Below are positions 34,549-44,873 of a DNA stretch of 64,000 nucleotides, one piece after another. A program made the position numbers and the translations under genes. Position 1 is the stretch's first letter. The number at the start of each line of letters is the position of its first letter. The DNA is taken from contig CALHGZ010000005.1 of assembly GCA_938031175.1 (NCBI GenBank), positions 224,260 through 288,259 on the forward strand. Direction: 5' to 3'. The notes under the pieces are model-generated. The model searched no databases and had not been told where the DNA came from. It saw only the letters and a program-made list of their open reading frames with translations. Source of the DNA: Candidatus Kapaibacterium sp. GTDB taxonomy: Bacteria > Bacteroidota > Ignavibacteria > Kapaibacteriales > UBA2268.

Positions 34549-36588
34549 ATGGCTGATGAGAAAAAATTTGTACCATTTGTATCATCAGATTCAAATCTTG
34601 CTGAATTCACTGTAAAAGCATTGATTATTGGTTTACCAATGGCGGTAATACTTGGAGCTGCTAATGCATATCTGGGATTAAAAGCTGGAATGACAATTGC
34701 CGCTACATATCCCGCTGCTGTAATTGGAATGGCTTTCTTGAGAATATTTAAGGGGTCAATTCTTGAAGAAAATTTTGCTCGTACAATAGGCTCAATCGGT
34801 GAATCTGTTGCAGCTGGTGCTATCTTCACAATCCCTGCATTTTATATTGCAGGAATTTGGGTACCATTTGTTACAACAGAGACCTATATTACAGCAACGT
34901 TAATACTTATTTTCGGTGGTATCTTAGGTATTATGTTTGTTGCCTTGTTGCGAAGAATAATGGTCGAAGACAGGGAGTTGCCTTTCCCTGAATCAGTAGC
35001 AGCCTCCGAAATTCATAAAACCGGAAGAACAGGAGGAAGCGGTTCAGTATATTTATTTTCAGCGATGCTGTTTGGTGGATTTGTTAAATTGCTGACACAA
35101 CTTCATATAATACCGCATATCTGGGAAAAATTTACAACATTTGCAAAGCAGACTGTTACCGGTACAACATTCACCGGGCAAGGTGGTCTTTTCCTAAGTT
35201 CACCTGGTATCAGTCCTGCATATATGGGTGTTGGTTACATTATCGGTCCTAAATTAGCAGCACTGAATTTTTCGGGTGGTGTTATAGCATGGGGTTTGCT
35301 CGCTCCAATGATCCTCTATTTCCTATCGCCAAATATAGATTTGGAATCTTGGGCTCAATTTCTTGTCGCTAATCGTGGCTTATCATTGGATGAAGCAATG
35401 GCGAGAGTTCAAAATCCACAATTTCAGATAACTGAAATATGGAGATATATAGTCAGACCAATTGCTATCGGTGGTATGCTTATTGGAGCATCTTATACTT
35501 TGTTTAGAATGCGTAAAAGTTTGATTGCGGGTATAGCACGCTCGGTTAGTGATTTGAAAAAAGCTGCAAGCGGTGCTTCAATACAAGCAGAAAGAATTGA
35601 TCGGGATATTCCTTTTATTTGGGTTGTTATTGGAATTATAATAGTAGCTGTCGCCACATTTTTAATAACATTTATAATATTTGAAACTTCATTTTTAATA
35701 GCATTTGTAGCCTCAACATTAATGATAATTTTAGCATTTTTCTTTGCAGCTGTTTCTGGCTATTTGGTTGGTATTATGGGTTCGTCAAATAACCCTATTT
35801 CAGGTCTAACCTTGACTGCTTTGGTAATTACAGCTCTAATTCTCGTAGCACTTGGTGTAACATCGGAATCGGGGGGAGTTGCAGCAGTATTAGGAGTTGC
35901 AGCGATCGTCTGTGTTTCCGCTGCTGTTGCCGGTGAAATGTTACAAGACTTAAAAGCTGGCCATATTCTTGGTGGTACACCCTGGAAAATGCAAGTTGGT
36001 GATATTATTGGTGTTGTGCTTTCCGGTATTGTTATGTTCTACGTACTGGGGGTTTTGAATGAAGGCGATATAAAAATAGGGCAAGCAAATGGATATGAAG
36101 GTGGCTTTGGAAGTCGAACTCTTTCGGCTCCTCAAGCAAGTTTGATGGCTATGCTATCTCAGGGGATCGTAGGTGGAGAAATGGCTTGGCCACTTATAAT
36201 TGTTGGAATGATAATGGGAATTGGATTCATTTTAATGCAAGTACGTAGTCCGATGCTTGTATCTGTGGGTATGTACTTACCATTAGAAACAACTTTTGCT
36301 ATTTTCATTGGCGGTTTGATTAAAGGTATTGTTGAAATGGTAAACCAAAAAAGACAATTTGTTGAATCTCAGTTAACAAGAGTCGAAAATACTGGAGTTT
36401 TGCTCGCTTCAGGACTAATTGCTGGTGAAGCTCTAATGGGGCTTATTTTTGCTGCATTAGCTTATGGTAACATTATTCCACCAAACATTTGGCCTGATTC
36501 ACCTTTTATTCTGAGCTTGATTATGTTGGTAATTATTGCTCTCGTTTTAATAATTATTCCAATTAATAAAGCCGGCAACAAAGAATAG
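34549..36588 (+). CDS. OPT family oligopeptide transporter
   Basis: A 679-residue inner-membrane protein with about 15-16 hydrophobic helices. OPT signatures include ANAYLGLKAGMTIAATYPAA, ELPFPESVAASEIHKTG, SSNNPISGLT and EMLQDLKAGHILGGTPWKMQ. It is predicted to import oligopeptides or metal chelates with protons. A clear AAAAGGAG is placed before the ATG. With the M20 peptidase upstream it may form an uptake-and-cleavage pair, although it has its own promoter. Confidence 0.95.
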   Translation: MADEKKFVPFVSSDSNLAEFTVKALIIGLPMAVILGAANAYLGLKAGMTIAATYPAAVIGMAFLRIFKGSILEENFARTIGSIGESVAAGAIFTIPAFYIAGIWVPFVTTETYITATLILIFGGILGIMFVALLRRIMVEDRELPFPESVAASEIHKTGRTGGSGSVYLFSAMLFGGFVKLLTQLHIIPHIWEKFTTFAKQTVTGTTFTGQGGLFLSSPGISPAYMGVGYIIGPKLAALNFSGGVIAWGLLAPMILYFLSPNIDLESWAQFLVANRGLSLDEAMARVQNPQFQITEIWRYIVRPIAIGGMLIGASYTLFRMRKSLIAGIARSVSDLKKAASGASIQAERIDRDIPFIWVVIGIIIVAVATFLITFIIFETSFLIAFVASTLMIILAFFFAAVSGYLVGIMGSSNNPISGLTLTALVITALILVALGVTSESGGVAAVLGVAAIVCVSAAVAGEMLQDLKAGHILGGTPWKMQVGDIIGVVLSGIVMFYVLGVLNEGDIKIGQANGYEGGFGSRTLSAPQASLMAMLSQGIVGGEMAWPLIIVGMIMGIGFILMQVRSPMLVSVGMYLPLETTFAIFIGGLIKGIVEMVNQKRQFVESQLTRVENTGVLLASGLIAGEALMGLIFAALAYGNIIPPNIWPDSPFILSLIMLVIIALVLIIIPINKAGNKE

Positions 36589-36607
36589 TATATTTGATAA
36601 TTATGTT

Positions 36608-36648
36608 AAATAAGTGCAGTTTACAATATGAACTGCACTTATTTTTTG
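36608..36648 (+). terminator. rho-independent terminator
   Basis: AAATAAGTGCAGTT and AACTGCACTTATTT form a 14-bp stem around a 9-base loop, followed by TTTGTT. It ends the OPT transporter gene. Confidence 0.9.
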
Positions 36649-36705
36649 TTAAGTGCATAAATATTTTTAAATTTGATGATAATATCAAACTTTGAGTAAC
36701 AGAAT

Positions 36706-38850
36706 ATGAAAAAAAAAATAAGTTTTTCTCTACGGACATTTTCAATTTTTCTTAGCTTCCTTATTCTAATCTATTTTTTAATACCCACATTCAATCTGAA
36801 GTGTGAAACGTATTGGAATCCATTGGAAGGACTTTTTTTAGGTGATATCAGGGTTATTAAAGTCGGTAATGATAATACTGTCTATACTGGTACTTCAAAC
36901 GCTGGTCTTTATATAAGTAAAAATGCAGGTAATAGCTGGAAACAGGTTTATGAAACACTCATTGGACAGAAGCTGATAAATAGCATAGCTATTATAGATA
37001 ATTCAATAATAATATCTACTGGAGCTTCAGGAATTTTTCGTTCAACAAATAATGGGATAAGTTGGGATTATATTCCTCCCTTTGATATCAATATATCTTT
37101 TTATACTTTTGCCAGTGATAATCAGAAAAATTTATTTGCAGGTACATCCAATGGAGTTTATCTGAGTACCGATAGGGGATTAAATTGGATTCAGAAAAGT
37201 AAAGGTTTACCAATTGCTTCCGTTTTTAGTTTGTTTAAAAGTTCAAAGGGGATTTTATATGCAGGTTTATTCCCTGCGAAAGGTGTTTTTAAATCAACTG
37301 ATAATGGTGAAAATTGGTTCCCGGCTAGTGAAAATATTCCGAATGCAAATGTTTATGAATTTGCCGAGCATCCTGACGGGACATTATACATAGGAACAAA
37401 TGAAGGTATCTATAAAAGTACAAATCAAGGAAATTCGTGGCACAAAATTAATACAGGTTTCAAAGGGTCAGCTGTACTTACTATCCAAACCAATGGTGTT
37501 ATCTATGCTGGTACGAGTGACGACGGTATTTATATAAGCTCTGACGGTGGGACAACCTGGTTCAGAAGTCAGATTGACGAAGAGAAAAAAGGAATAAGCG
37601 TATATTCAATTGCAATTGCTCCGAATGATGTTATATATGCTGGGACATCCGAAGGAATTTATAAATCTCTGAATAATGGAATATCTTGGGAACCTTCGAA
37701 TAAAATGCTCAATGCATTTAATGTAAGGGCATTGTTTTCTAAGCGAAATGCTGAAATTTTAACCTCTATAGAAAATTATGGGATTTTTAAAACAACTGAT
37801 AATGGAGTTACCTGGAGAAAAGTCAATACTGGTCTAGCTACTCGTTCAATTTATACATTTATTTCAGATCGTGAGAATAATATCATCATTGGTACCGGCT
37901 TGGGTGTATATCGTTCAATTGACGATGGTGAAAGTTGGGTGCAAATTAATGATGGATTAAAACTTGGTCCAGTTTACAGCTTAGCAAAAGCGGCAAATGG
38001 AGATTTATATGCAGCGGTTAGGAGCTGGGGTATTTATAAAAGTACAAATAATGGCACATCCTGGTTTGAATCCAGTAGTGGAATTCCTGATGCTGCCCTT
38101 AGTATTAATACTTTGTTACAAGCATCAGACGGTACTATCTACGCTGGTTCTAATAATGGCGGTTTATTTAAAAGTACAAATAATGGATTAAATTGGAGAA
38201 AAGTGCAGGAAGTAAATTCAAATGTAATCACTTGTATTTTGGAAACAAAATCCGGGACACTCATTGTTGCCTCCAAAAGTGAAGGTTTATGGAGAAGTTC
38301 TGATGGTGGTGACAGTTGGATTAATATCAAATCAATGTTCGGAAATAAGACTCCTGTTATAAAAACGATAATTAATGCTATTGATGACGAATTGTTGATT
38401 GGTACATATTCAAGTGGTATATTCAGATCTTTGGATGATGGCATTTCTTGGGAACCATATAATGATGGTTTATTTAACTTAGATGTAGAAGCACTCTTAT
38501 TGACTGAAAATAACAGTATATTTATAGGAACTTTAGGAAGCGGTTTATGGGGACATATAATTCCTGTTTCAGTAAAAAGTTATCCCCATTTTGAATTTGA
38601 TATAAATATCAATCCGATTCCTGTTTATAACGAGGCAAATGTTATAATAAGGTCTATGAAAGAGGGTAACTTGGTGATTAATATATATGATATGAGTGGA
38701 CGTAGTTATGGAAATCTTTACAAAGGCTTCATTAATTATGGGGAAAATATAATAAGGATTAATTTATCAGCTTTACCAAAAGGTGTGTATTTTCTTGACT
38801 TTAATTTTTTGGGATACAATTTTGTCCAAAAAGTAATAAAAACAAATTAA
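36706..38850 (+). CDS. secreted BNR-repeat beta-propeller protein with T9SS C-terminal sorting domain
   Basis: A 714-residue protein. An N-terminal hydrophobic signal (TFSIFLSFLILIYFLIPTF) is followed by a long array of sialidase-type (BNR/Asp-box) motifs; 13 can be read, for example STNNGISW, STDNGENW, SSDGGTTW, SIDDGESW and SLDDGISW, each at the end of a GIYKS- or GLFKS-like strand. Residues ~630-714 form a Por-type sorting domain: INPIPVYNEANVIIRS, LVINIYDMSGR and ALPKGVYFLDF. It is therefore probably exported by Sec, then T9SS, to the surface. Enzyme activity is not evident; such propellers are usually binding modules. The next gene starts on the base after its stop. Confidence 0.85.
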   Translation: MKKKISFSLRTFSIFLSFLILIYFLIPTFNLKCETYWNPLEGLFLGDIRVIKVGNDNTVYTGTSNAGLYISKNAGNSWKQVYETLIGQKLINSIAIIDNSIIISTGASGIFRSTNNGISWDYIPPFDINISFYTFASDNQKNLFAGTSNGVYLSTDRGLNWIQKSKGLPIASVFSLFKSSKGILYAGLFPAKGVFKSTDNGENWFPASENIPNANVYEFAEHPDGTLYIGTNEGIYKSTNQGNSWHKINTGFKGSAVLTIQTNGVIYAGTSDDGIYISSDGGTTWFRSQIDEEKKGISVYSIAIAPNDVIYAGTSEGIYKSLNNGISWEPSNKMLNAFNVRALFSKRNAEILTSIENYGIFKTTDNGVTWRKVNTGLATRSIYTFISDRENNIIIGTGLGVYRSIDDGESWVQINDGLKLGPVYSLAKAANGDLYAAVRSWGIYKSTNNGTSWFESSSGIPDAALSINTLLQASDGTIYAGSNNGGLFKSTNNGLNWRKVQEVNSNVITCILETKSGTLIVASKSEGLWRSSDGGDSWINIKSMFGNKTPVIKTIINAIDDELLIGTYSSGIFRSLDDGISWEPYNDGLFNLDVEALLLTENNSIFIGTLGSGLWGHIIPVSVKSYPHFEFDININPIPVYNEANVIIRSMKEGNLVINIYDMSGRSYGNLYKGFINYGENIIRINLSALPKGVYFLDFNFLGYNFVQKVIKTN

Positions 38851-40926
38851 ATGAGATATTTTATCGCTATTTTTTTATTTTTAACAATCTACAGTCATAG
38901 GATTTATTCATATTGGCAACAATTCGATAATATTTACGGTGGATGTATATTTGATTATGTCGAACTTGATGATGATAGAATCTTCGCTGCTACCTACAAA
39001 AATGGAATTTATGAAAGTACTGACAATGGTAAAACTTGGCATAAATTAAACTTCCCATATTCTAAATTTTATGAAGATACTTTTTTTAGCTTAGCAAAAA
39101 CCAATGACGGAGACGTATATTTAGCTTCCTATCTTTATGGGCTATATAAGTATTCTAAGGAAGGAGATTGGTTTGAAATACCGTTTGAATTTGGTGCTAT
39201 AAATAGTCTATTTATACATAATTCAAAAATTTTTACGTTAAATAATTTAGGTGCTCAATATTATGATATTATCTCAGGGCAATGGGTTTTCATTGATTAC
39301 TTTTATTTGAATGAAGTATATTCAATTGCTGAAAGCTCAAAGGGGATTCTTTATGCTTCAGCTAATTATATGGGGGGGGCGTCAGCAATTCATATCAGTA
39401 CTGATGGTGGTGATAGTTGGCTTTTAGAATTAGTGATATATGACGATATTGCACAAAAAATTATATTTCATAATGCTAAGGACCTCATCATTGGTACTAT
39501 TAAAGGAGATGTCTATTCATATGATACAAAGCATAAGTCTTTAAAAAGAATTTTTATTAATCAAAATACTTCTCAGATACTATCATTACACACTAATGGT
39601 GATAGTACAATTTTTGTGGGGACAAAATATGATGGGATGTTCGTAACACACAATTTTGGTGAAAGCTGGTATAATGTTGAATTACCTCGATTTAATGAGC
39701 AAATCAATAATTTTTATAGATTAAAAAATGGAACTCTTTTATGTGCTACATTGGGTGCTGGTATTATTGTCAGCAATGATAACGGATCAAGCTGGCATAT
39801 TTCAAATCTTGGATATAATGGACTAATCATTAATTCAATAAGGGAAGAAAGGAACGGTTATATTTATTTGTGTACTGAAGGTAGTGGTATCTATAAAATA
39901 AATCATGAAGGTATAGTTTATCGCTTTTCAAACTCTGGTTTAGCTTCAGGTAGAATTAGGGCTATTGATATTAAGGATTCTTTGATTGTAATTGGTACTT
40001 CAGGTGGCTTAGTTTATAGATATGATAACGAATCAGCTACATGGTTAGACTTAAATATTCCCGAAACTGTAGGGGATATTAATACAATTCAGATTATGCC
40101 AGATTTTTCAATCTTGGCTGGAACTAACAAAAAAGGTGTTTTACATAGGGATAATCTCGGTAACTGGATTGAAAAAAATAATGGTTTTGATCCTGTTTAC
40201 GGTAAGAATTGCTTAATAATACGGAGGAAAGAAGATTTATTGTTTGCTTCGATTTCATCTTATGGTATCTATAGAAGTGATGATTTTGGAGATAATTGGG
40301 AAAATATAAGTCCCTTTCAACAAGCTAATACTTTTAACTTAATTGAGTTCGATTCAGTTGGGAATATCTTTGTTGCTTATTCATTCATGAACATTTATAA
40401 GTCTGAGGATAATGGTCATAAATGGTCCCAAAATGATTTTTATCCTTGGTTTGACTTTTCCTTCGCAAATTGTATGTCAATTACTGCTAAAGGGAAAATT
40501 TTAATAGGTTCCCGGATGTTAGGATATGTGGAACTTGACACTAATTCTAAACAAATAACTGTACAGAATCACAACTTGCATAACTACACAATAAAATCGA
40601 TTTGTTTATCCAATAATGGTTATGTTTTTATTGGTACTGATGGAAGCGGCGTTTATCGTTCAAATGAACCTATTACATCTGTTGAAAAAGAATTATTGGT
40701 TAATCATCCGTTCGTATTAAGGATAAGTTCTGTTGAAGAATTATTTAAATTTTATTCAAAAACCAATACAGAAATTATTCTTCTTGATTTGCTTGGCCGG
40801 GTGATAGCTGTTGTTGGAAAAGATGAAATTTTAAACATAGCAACAAATCTTAGCAGTGGCATTTATTTTATTCTTATAAAACCTGTAATTAATTATCATT
40901 CAACAATAATTTGGATAAAAAATTAA
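38851..40926 (+). CDS. second secreted BNR-repeat protein with T9SS-type C-terminus
   Basis: A 691-residue paralogue of the preceding protein. A signal peptide (IAIFLFLTIYSHRIYS) is followed by fewer and more divergent Asp-box motifs (STDNGKTW, STDGGDSW, SNDNGSSW, SDDFGDNW, SEDNGHKW) and a shorter T9SS-type ending (TEIILLDLLGRVIAVVG, NLSSGIYFILI). The ATG immediately follows the previous TAA with no ribosome site between, so translation is probably coupled. Its last four bases overlap the end of the converging prkA gene. Confidence 0.8.
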   Translation: MRYFIAIFLFLTIYSHRIYSYWQQFDNIYGGCIFDYVELDDDRIFAATYKNGIYESTDNGKTWHKLNFPYSKFYEDTFFSLAKTNDGDVYLASYLYGLYKYSKEGDWFEIPFEFGAINSLFIHNSKIFTLNNLGAQYYDIISGQWVFIDYFYLNEVYSIAESSKGILYASANYMGGASAIHISTDGGDSWLLELVIYDDIAQKIIFHNAKDLIIGTIKGDVYSYDTKHKSLKRIFINQNTSQILSLHTNGDSTIFVGTKYDGMFVTHNFGESWYNVELPRFNEQINNFYRLKNGTLLCATLGAGIIVSNDNGSSWHISNLGYNGLIINSIREERNGYIYLCTEGSGIYKINHEGIVYRFSNSGLASGRIRAIDIKDSLIVIGTSGGLVYRYDNESATWLDLNIPETVGDINTIQIMPDFSILAGTNKKGVLHRDNLGNWIEKNNGFDPVYGKNCLIIRRKEDLLFASISSYGIYRSDDFGDNWENISPFQQANTFNLIEFDSVGNIFVAYSFMNIYKSEDNGHKWSQNDFYPWFDFSFANCMSITAKGKILIGSRMLGYVELDTNSKQITVQNHNLHNYTIKSICLSNNGYVFIGTDGSGVYRSNEPITSVEKELLVNHPFVLRISSVEELFKFYSKTNTEIILLDLLGRVIAVVGKDEILNIATNLSSGIYFILIKPVINYHSTIIWIKN

Positions 40927-43238
40927 TATTTTGAAACTAATTTTTTATCTAGTACATAAATGCCAATCTGTTTAGCACCTTCTATAGTATAACCAAATTT
41001 GTTGGTAAGATTGTTGAGCATAAAAGTTACATCATGTTTTATACGGTTGTCAAAAGTTTCAAATTGGTTTGTTCCGTAAGCTAGTATAGCCATTCTGAAA
41101 TTGTTATTGTTAATATAAGGTAAAAGAACATTTTCTTTTAATATTCGTGTATATCTGTCGAATAAATTCTTGAACTGCTCTGTTTCGTAAATATTCTTAT
41201 TTTTGAGTTGTATTTCTTGAGACAAAGTTTTAGCTATATATGTGTTAAGAGCATCTTTACGGAAATTCAGTCTTTGTTCTTTAGTTGAAGTTACCCCAAG
41301 AATCGTGGCTTCAAAGTTTTTAAAATAATCTTCAGTAATTTCGATTTTATCACCTGTATAGTGGCAAATTTCAACTGTATTAGGTTCAAAATTTATACTG
41401 AATAAATAATTAATAATATCGTTAGCAATTTGCTTTTCGTTATATTGGTAAATTGCTTCTTTTACTTCTTGTAGGACATTATAATCATACATATCAATTA
41501 AGGAATCAATAAATCCATCAGGAATTAACTTAAAAACCGAATTTGATTGATCGGTGAAAAATTCCTGCAAGTCATCCATAGATATTAAATAGGCTCTTTT
41601 GCTATATTTAGAAAAAAATGAATTAAAAACATTAAGTGCTAATCTACCTGAAATCCCTTTATTTCCCTCATTTTCGGTATCAGCTAATACTTCTTTTCGC
41701 ATTGGTTTGTCGAATCTTTTCAAATCATCCTCTATTAACCATTCGGGAATTTTTCCAGTATAAATGTCCATCTTTAGCAAAAGTAAATTTTTGTCGAGAT
41801 ATTTACTGTATATCTCTGGATTTTTAATCCATTTACGTATAGCAGGTGAATCAAGGTTCATTCGTGTGGATATAATAATTTTGGCAAAGTTCTTTAAAAC
41901 CTGAGGCAAAAACTTTTTTTCAATCTCTTCGCCAAATTTATTTTTATAAATTTCAACCTCAGTATTGTAATCAAGAATATAAGGAATGTTAACAGTAATA
42001 ACTCTATCTTGGAAAGATTTGACGGTTTCATAGTGGATTTTATCTTCAGGATTAATGACACCCAGAAATAGTGAACGAATGTGTTCTTCGATTAATTCAA
42101 CTTTATGTACTCCATCGCTAATTATTCCGTGAAGATATTTTAATCGCTCTACGTTATTATCTTTAATATCCATCAATGCAAAGACACCGTTGTTTGTCTT
42201 AGCTAGATCAGAATAAACAAAATTAATTACGTCATTCTTAAAGAGGCTGTTAATCATATTTTGTAATTCGAAATTTGTAATCGGTTTTTTATTGATTGGA
42301 TCACCGGGATTGAATACGCTTATACCTTCGCCGAATTGGCGATTAAATTGAGCTTTGCGTGCATTTATCATCATAAATACTTCGAGGGGGTTGTTTAATT
42401 CGTCGAGTAAACTTGAAAACAATGATTTACAGATATTGCAAGGGATATCTTTGAGTACCCATTCGTACTCTTTTCGTGTAAAAAGCTTTTCTTTGAATTT
42501 TTCATCTGGTATTAGCTCATCTAAAAATTTTTTTCTATAACTTTTGGGTATTTGTAATATCGGGTGGTCGTGTTTTGGACATGAAAATTCGAGATATTTT
42601 TTTGGAAATTCGCTAAGTCCTGTTCTACGTAATTCATTTGGCGATAAATATCCTATTTCATCCGAGCTTCGTGGAAATCTATAAATTAAACTTTCAAATT
42701 TGTTGATGCCTCCAAGTTTTTCAATGTCAATTTTCCAATATGTTTTATAAATAGTGCCTTCTGGGGTTTTTGTATATTCCTCGAGCTTGAAAAGAATATT
42801 GTTTAAAAAAGTACTTTTACCACTTCCTGCTGGACCTTCAAATAAATATATATAATTTTTGAGTGAACCTTCCTTAAATGTGTCCACTAAGTTGATTAAT
42901 CTATTAGCGAATAATCTATCAGCAAAAAATGGATTATCGCAATCTTTAATAAACAGATTTGAGCAGTCGTAACCAACAAAGCCGATCGAGTTTTCTGAAT
43001 CGGGATATTCCTCAACTCCTTCGCCTACATAGTAATGAACCATGTCGTGAAAGAGTTGATAAATATTTCTAAAAAAGCTTTCTGGATTACATGAAGCCAG
43101 ATATAGAAAGTCGTTAAATGGAATTGGAATACGTCTTTCTTTTTCTGCCATATCTTTGCTGAGATTGATTAATGCCTCAAGACGTGTTGCTTTGCTTTGA
43201 ATATCGTTAAAATCCTCGATTTTTGATTTCTTTTTCAT
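40923..43238 (-). CDS. prkA: PrkA-type serine protein kinase / AAA ATPase
   Basis: A 771-residue protein of the PrkA (YeaG) family. The N-terminal AAA module has Walker A at 135-142 (EGPAGSGKSTF), preceded by a segment PFFADRLFANRLINLVDTF. A CPKHDHPIL...CNIC cysteine pair lies near residues 215-275. The C-terminal half contains the region annotated as a PrkA kinase domain in the family. The ATG at 43238 is used; a TTG one codon earlier is in frame. It is the last gene of the YeaH-SpoVR-PrkA set, a conserved stress and stationary-phase module in many non-spore-formers. Confidence 0.9.
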   Translation of the reverse strand: MKKKSKIEDFNDIQSKATRLEALINLSKDMAEKERRIPIPFNDFLYLASCNPESFFRNIYQLFHDMVHYYVGEGVEEYPDSENSIGFVGYDCSNLFIKDCDNPFFADRLFANRLINLVDTFKEGSLKNYIYLFEGPAGSGKSTFLNNILFKLEEYTKTPEGTIYKTYWKIDIEKLGGINKFESLIYRFPRSSDEIGYLSPNELRRTGLSEFPKKYLEFSCPKHDHPILQIPKSYRKKFLDELIPDEKFKEKLFTRKEYEWVLKDIPCNICKSLFSSLLDELNNPLEVFMMINARKAQFNRQFGEGISVFNPGDPINKKPITNFELQNMINSLFKNDVINFVYSDLAKTNNGVFALMDIKDNNVERLKYLHGIISDGVHKVELIEEHIRSLFLGVINPEDKIHYETVKSFQDRVITVNIPYILDYNTEVEIYKNKFGEEIEKKFLPQVLKNFAKIIISTRMNLDSPAIRKWIKNPEIYSKYLDKNLLLLKMDIYTGKIPEWLIEDDLKRFDKPMRKEVLADTENEGNKGISGRLALNVFNSFFSKYSKRAYLISMDDLQEFFTDQSNSVFKLIPDGFIDSLIDMYDYNVLQEVKEAIYQYNEKQIANDIINYLFSINFEPNTVEICHYTGDKIEITEDYFKNFEATILGVTSTKEQRLNFRKDALNTYIAKTLSQEIQLKNKNIYETEQFKNLFDRYTRILKENVLLPYINNNNFRMAILAYGTNQFETFDNRIKHDVTFMLNNLTNKFGYTIEGAKQIGIYVLDKKLVSKY

Positions 43239-43246
43239 CAATTTAT

Positions 43247-44854
43247 TCAGATTTTTATTTTATTAACAATTCGATTTTGTGAGTTATAAATTACTTTTTG
43301 TAATTCTATTTTGTCGGATTCATTTTCTCCATTTTCGATTTTGACAATTTCTGTGGTTTCAAGCTGTACTTTGCCGCCCCAAAGAAACTCAAGTCCGATT
43401 AAGACGTCAGGAATGAATTCTTTAATCAATTGTTTTCCTTCGTAATGATGAATTAAATACAAACATTCCTCGTTAGTTTTTTCCTGATCTATAGTAATGT
43501 AGCAGGGGTGGTATAATGAATCGAGCAGCATTTTCTTGTAATCCTCTGCTTTTCGGCTTTTTACGTAATATTGATATACTTGTCGTTCGGGGATAAATTT
43601 TCTGCCTACTACGAACAAGTCATTTTTATCGATAAACTCTTGTGTGCAATAAACATTTATAAGTGTAAAATCGGAAAAATTTGTCCTTAGATTAAAAATT
43701 GCTTCTTTACCTTTACCGGTTTTCTTATTATAATTTTTGCGAAATTCATAGTTTTCATTAATTTGGAACTTGTAATCAAGTTTACCTTTTTCAGCTAAAT
43801 CTTCGACATATTCGATCAATCGTAAACCAATAGCATAAGGATTTAGACCAATTCTATTGATTGATGTAACACCGGCATTTATTTTAGCATAGGGAATTTC
43901 GTTACCTTTGATTCTATCGTCATTTAAAAACAATCTATCGTGCCAATAGCTTGCCCAACCCTCATTTATTATTTTAGTTCTAATTTGTGGTGCGAAATAT
44001 AAAGCAGTGTTTCTGATTATAGTTAGTATTGAACACATCCATTGATTTGCTTCTTTTTTGAGGTATGGAGAATTATCCCTTATGAACTGAAGTAAATCGT
44101 CGTATTTGGTATGTTTTTTCGATTTGTATTTTTCAAATTTTGCCTCGAATTCAGGGTATTTTATTCGTACTTCTGTAAAGAATATGGGTTCAGCTGATTT
44201 TCCGTGAATTTCCAGAAGATCATTATAATGTAAAATCTGCTTATAAATTTCATGTTGCGAGAGTTTAATCTCTTTTTGTAAAAATTCATCGAAGTAGTAA
44301 CTAATCTTATCCTCAGGATGTATTTCGTTAGGAAAGATATTGTCAGCAATAAGATTGTAATATCCAACAATATTGTCTATGCTTCTAGCGAATTCAATTA
44401 CGTAATCCACCCATCTACCATATTCACTTCGCATTTTTTGGATTAGTCTTTTATCGGCTAATGCTTGCCCAACAAAATCATCATTCCAGGTGTGTTGGAA
44501 TAAAATGTTGTTCTGGAAAAAATCAATATGGGCTAAGACGTGATAAAAAATCATAATATTTAACCAGTCGGGATTATTATCATTATAAAAAGAAATAGCA
44601 GGTCTGGAATTGATAACTGTTTCGTATGGATTTGTGGGATAGAGTTTGTATTTCCCATATTCTTTAAGTACTTCCACATCATATACCCAATAATCATAAA
44701 GAGTTGGGATCATTGCTTTTGGAGAAAGCTCGAGCAAATCACGATTTGTTACAATATATTCAAGTGTTTCGTTTTCAAATTTTAATCCTGCATCTCGAGC
44801 TCGCTCTTTGCATTCTTCCATTATTTTCTTGGTGTGTTGGTCTATCAGATACAT
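43247..44854 (-). CDS. spoVR: SpoVR family protein (YcgB-like)
   Basis: A 535-residue cytoplasmic protein of the SpoVR/YcgB family. Recognisable parts are IMEECKERARDAGLKF, TPTLYDYWVYD-like (here IPTLYDYWVYDVEVL), NPYETVINSRPAISFYN, IFYHVLAHIDFFQNN and NEGWASYWHDRLF. In B. subtilis SpoVR affects the spore cortex; in other bacteria the biochemical role is not known. It lies eight bases before prkA and 19 after the YeaH gene, so all three should be cotranscribed. Confidence 0.93.
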   Translation of the reverse strand: MYLIDQHTKKIMEECKERARDAGLKFENETLEYIVTNRDLLELSPKAMIPTLYDYWVYDVEVLKEYGKYKLYPTNPYETVINSRPAISFYNDNNPDWLNIMIFYHVLAHIDFFQNNILFQHTWNDDFVGQALADKRLIQKMRSEYGRWVDYVIEFARSIDNIVGYYNLIADNIFPNEIHPEDKISYYFDEFLQKEIKLSQHEIYKQILHYNDLLEIHGKSAEPIFFTEVRIKYPEFEAKFEKYKSKKHTKYDDLLQFIRDNSPYLKKEANQWMCSILTIIRNTALYFAPQIRTKIINEGWASYWHDRLFLNDDRIKGNEIPYAKINAGVTSINRIGLNPYAIGLRLIEYVEDLAEKGKLDYKFQINENYEFRKNYNKKTGKGKEAIFNLRTNFSDFTLINVYCTQEFIDKNDLFVVGRKFIPERQVYQYYVKSRKAEDYKKMLLDSLYHPCYITIDQEKTNEECLYLIHHYEGKQLIKEFIPDVLIGLEFLWGGKVQLETTEIVKIENGENESDKIELQKVIYNSQNRIVNKIKI

Positions 44855-44873
44855 TTTTTAAATTTGATTTTGT

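Noticed and set aside
36870..38560. Regularly repeated DNA that might be a CRISPR or satellite array
   Set aside because: The repeats are in frame, variable, and encode Asp-box motifs of one protein; there are no identical repeats with unique spacers.
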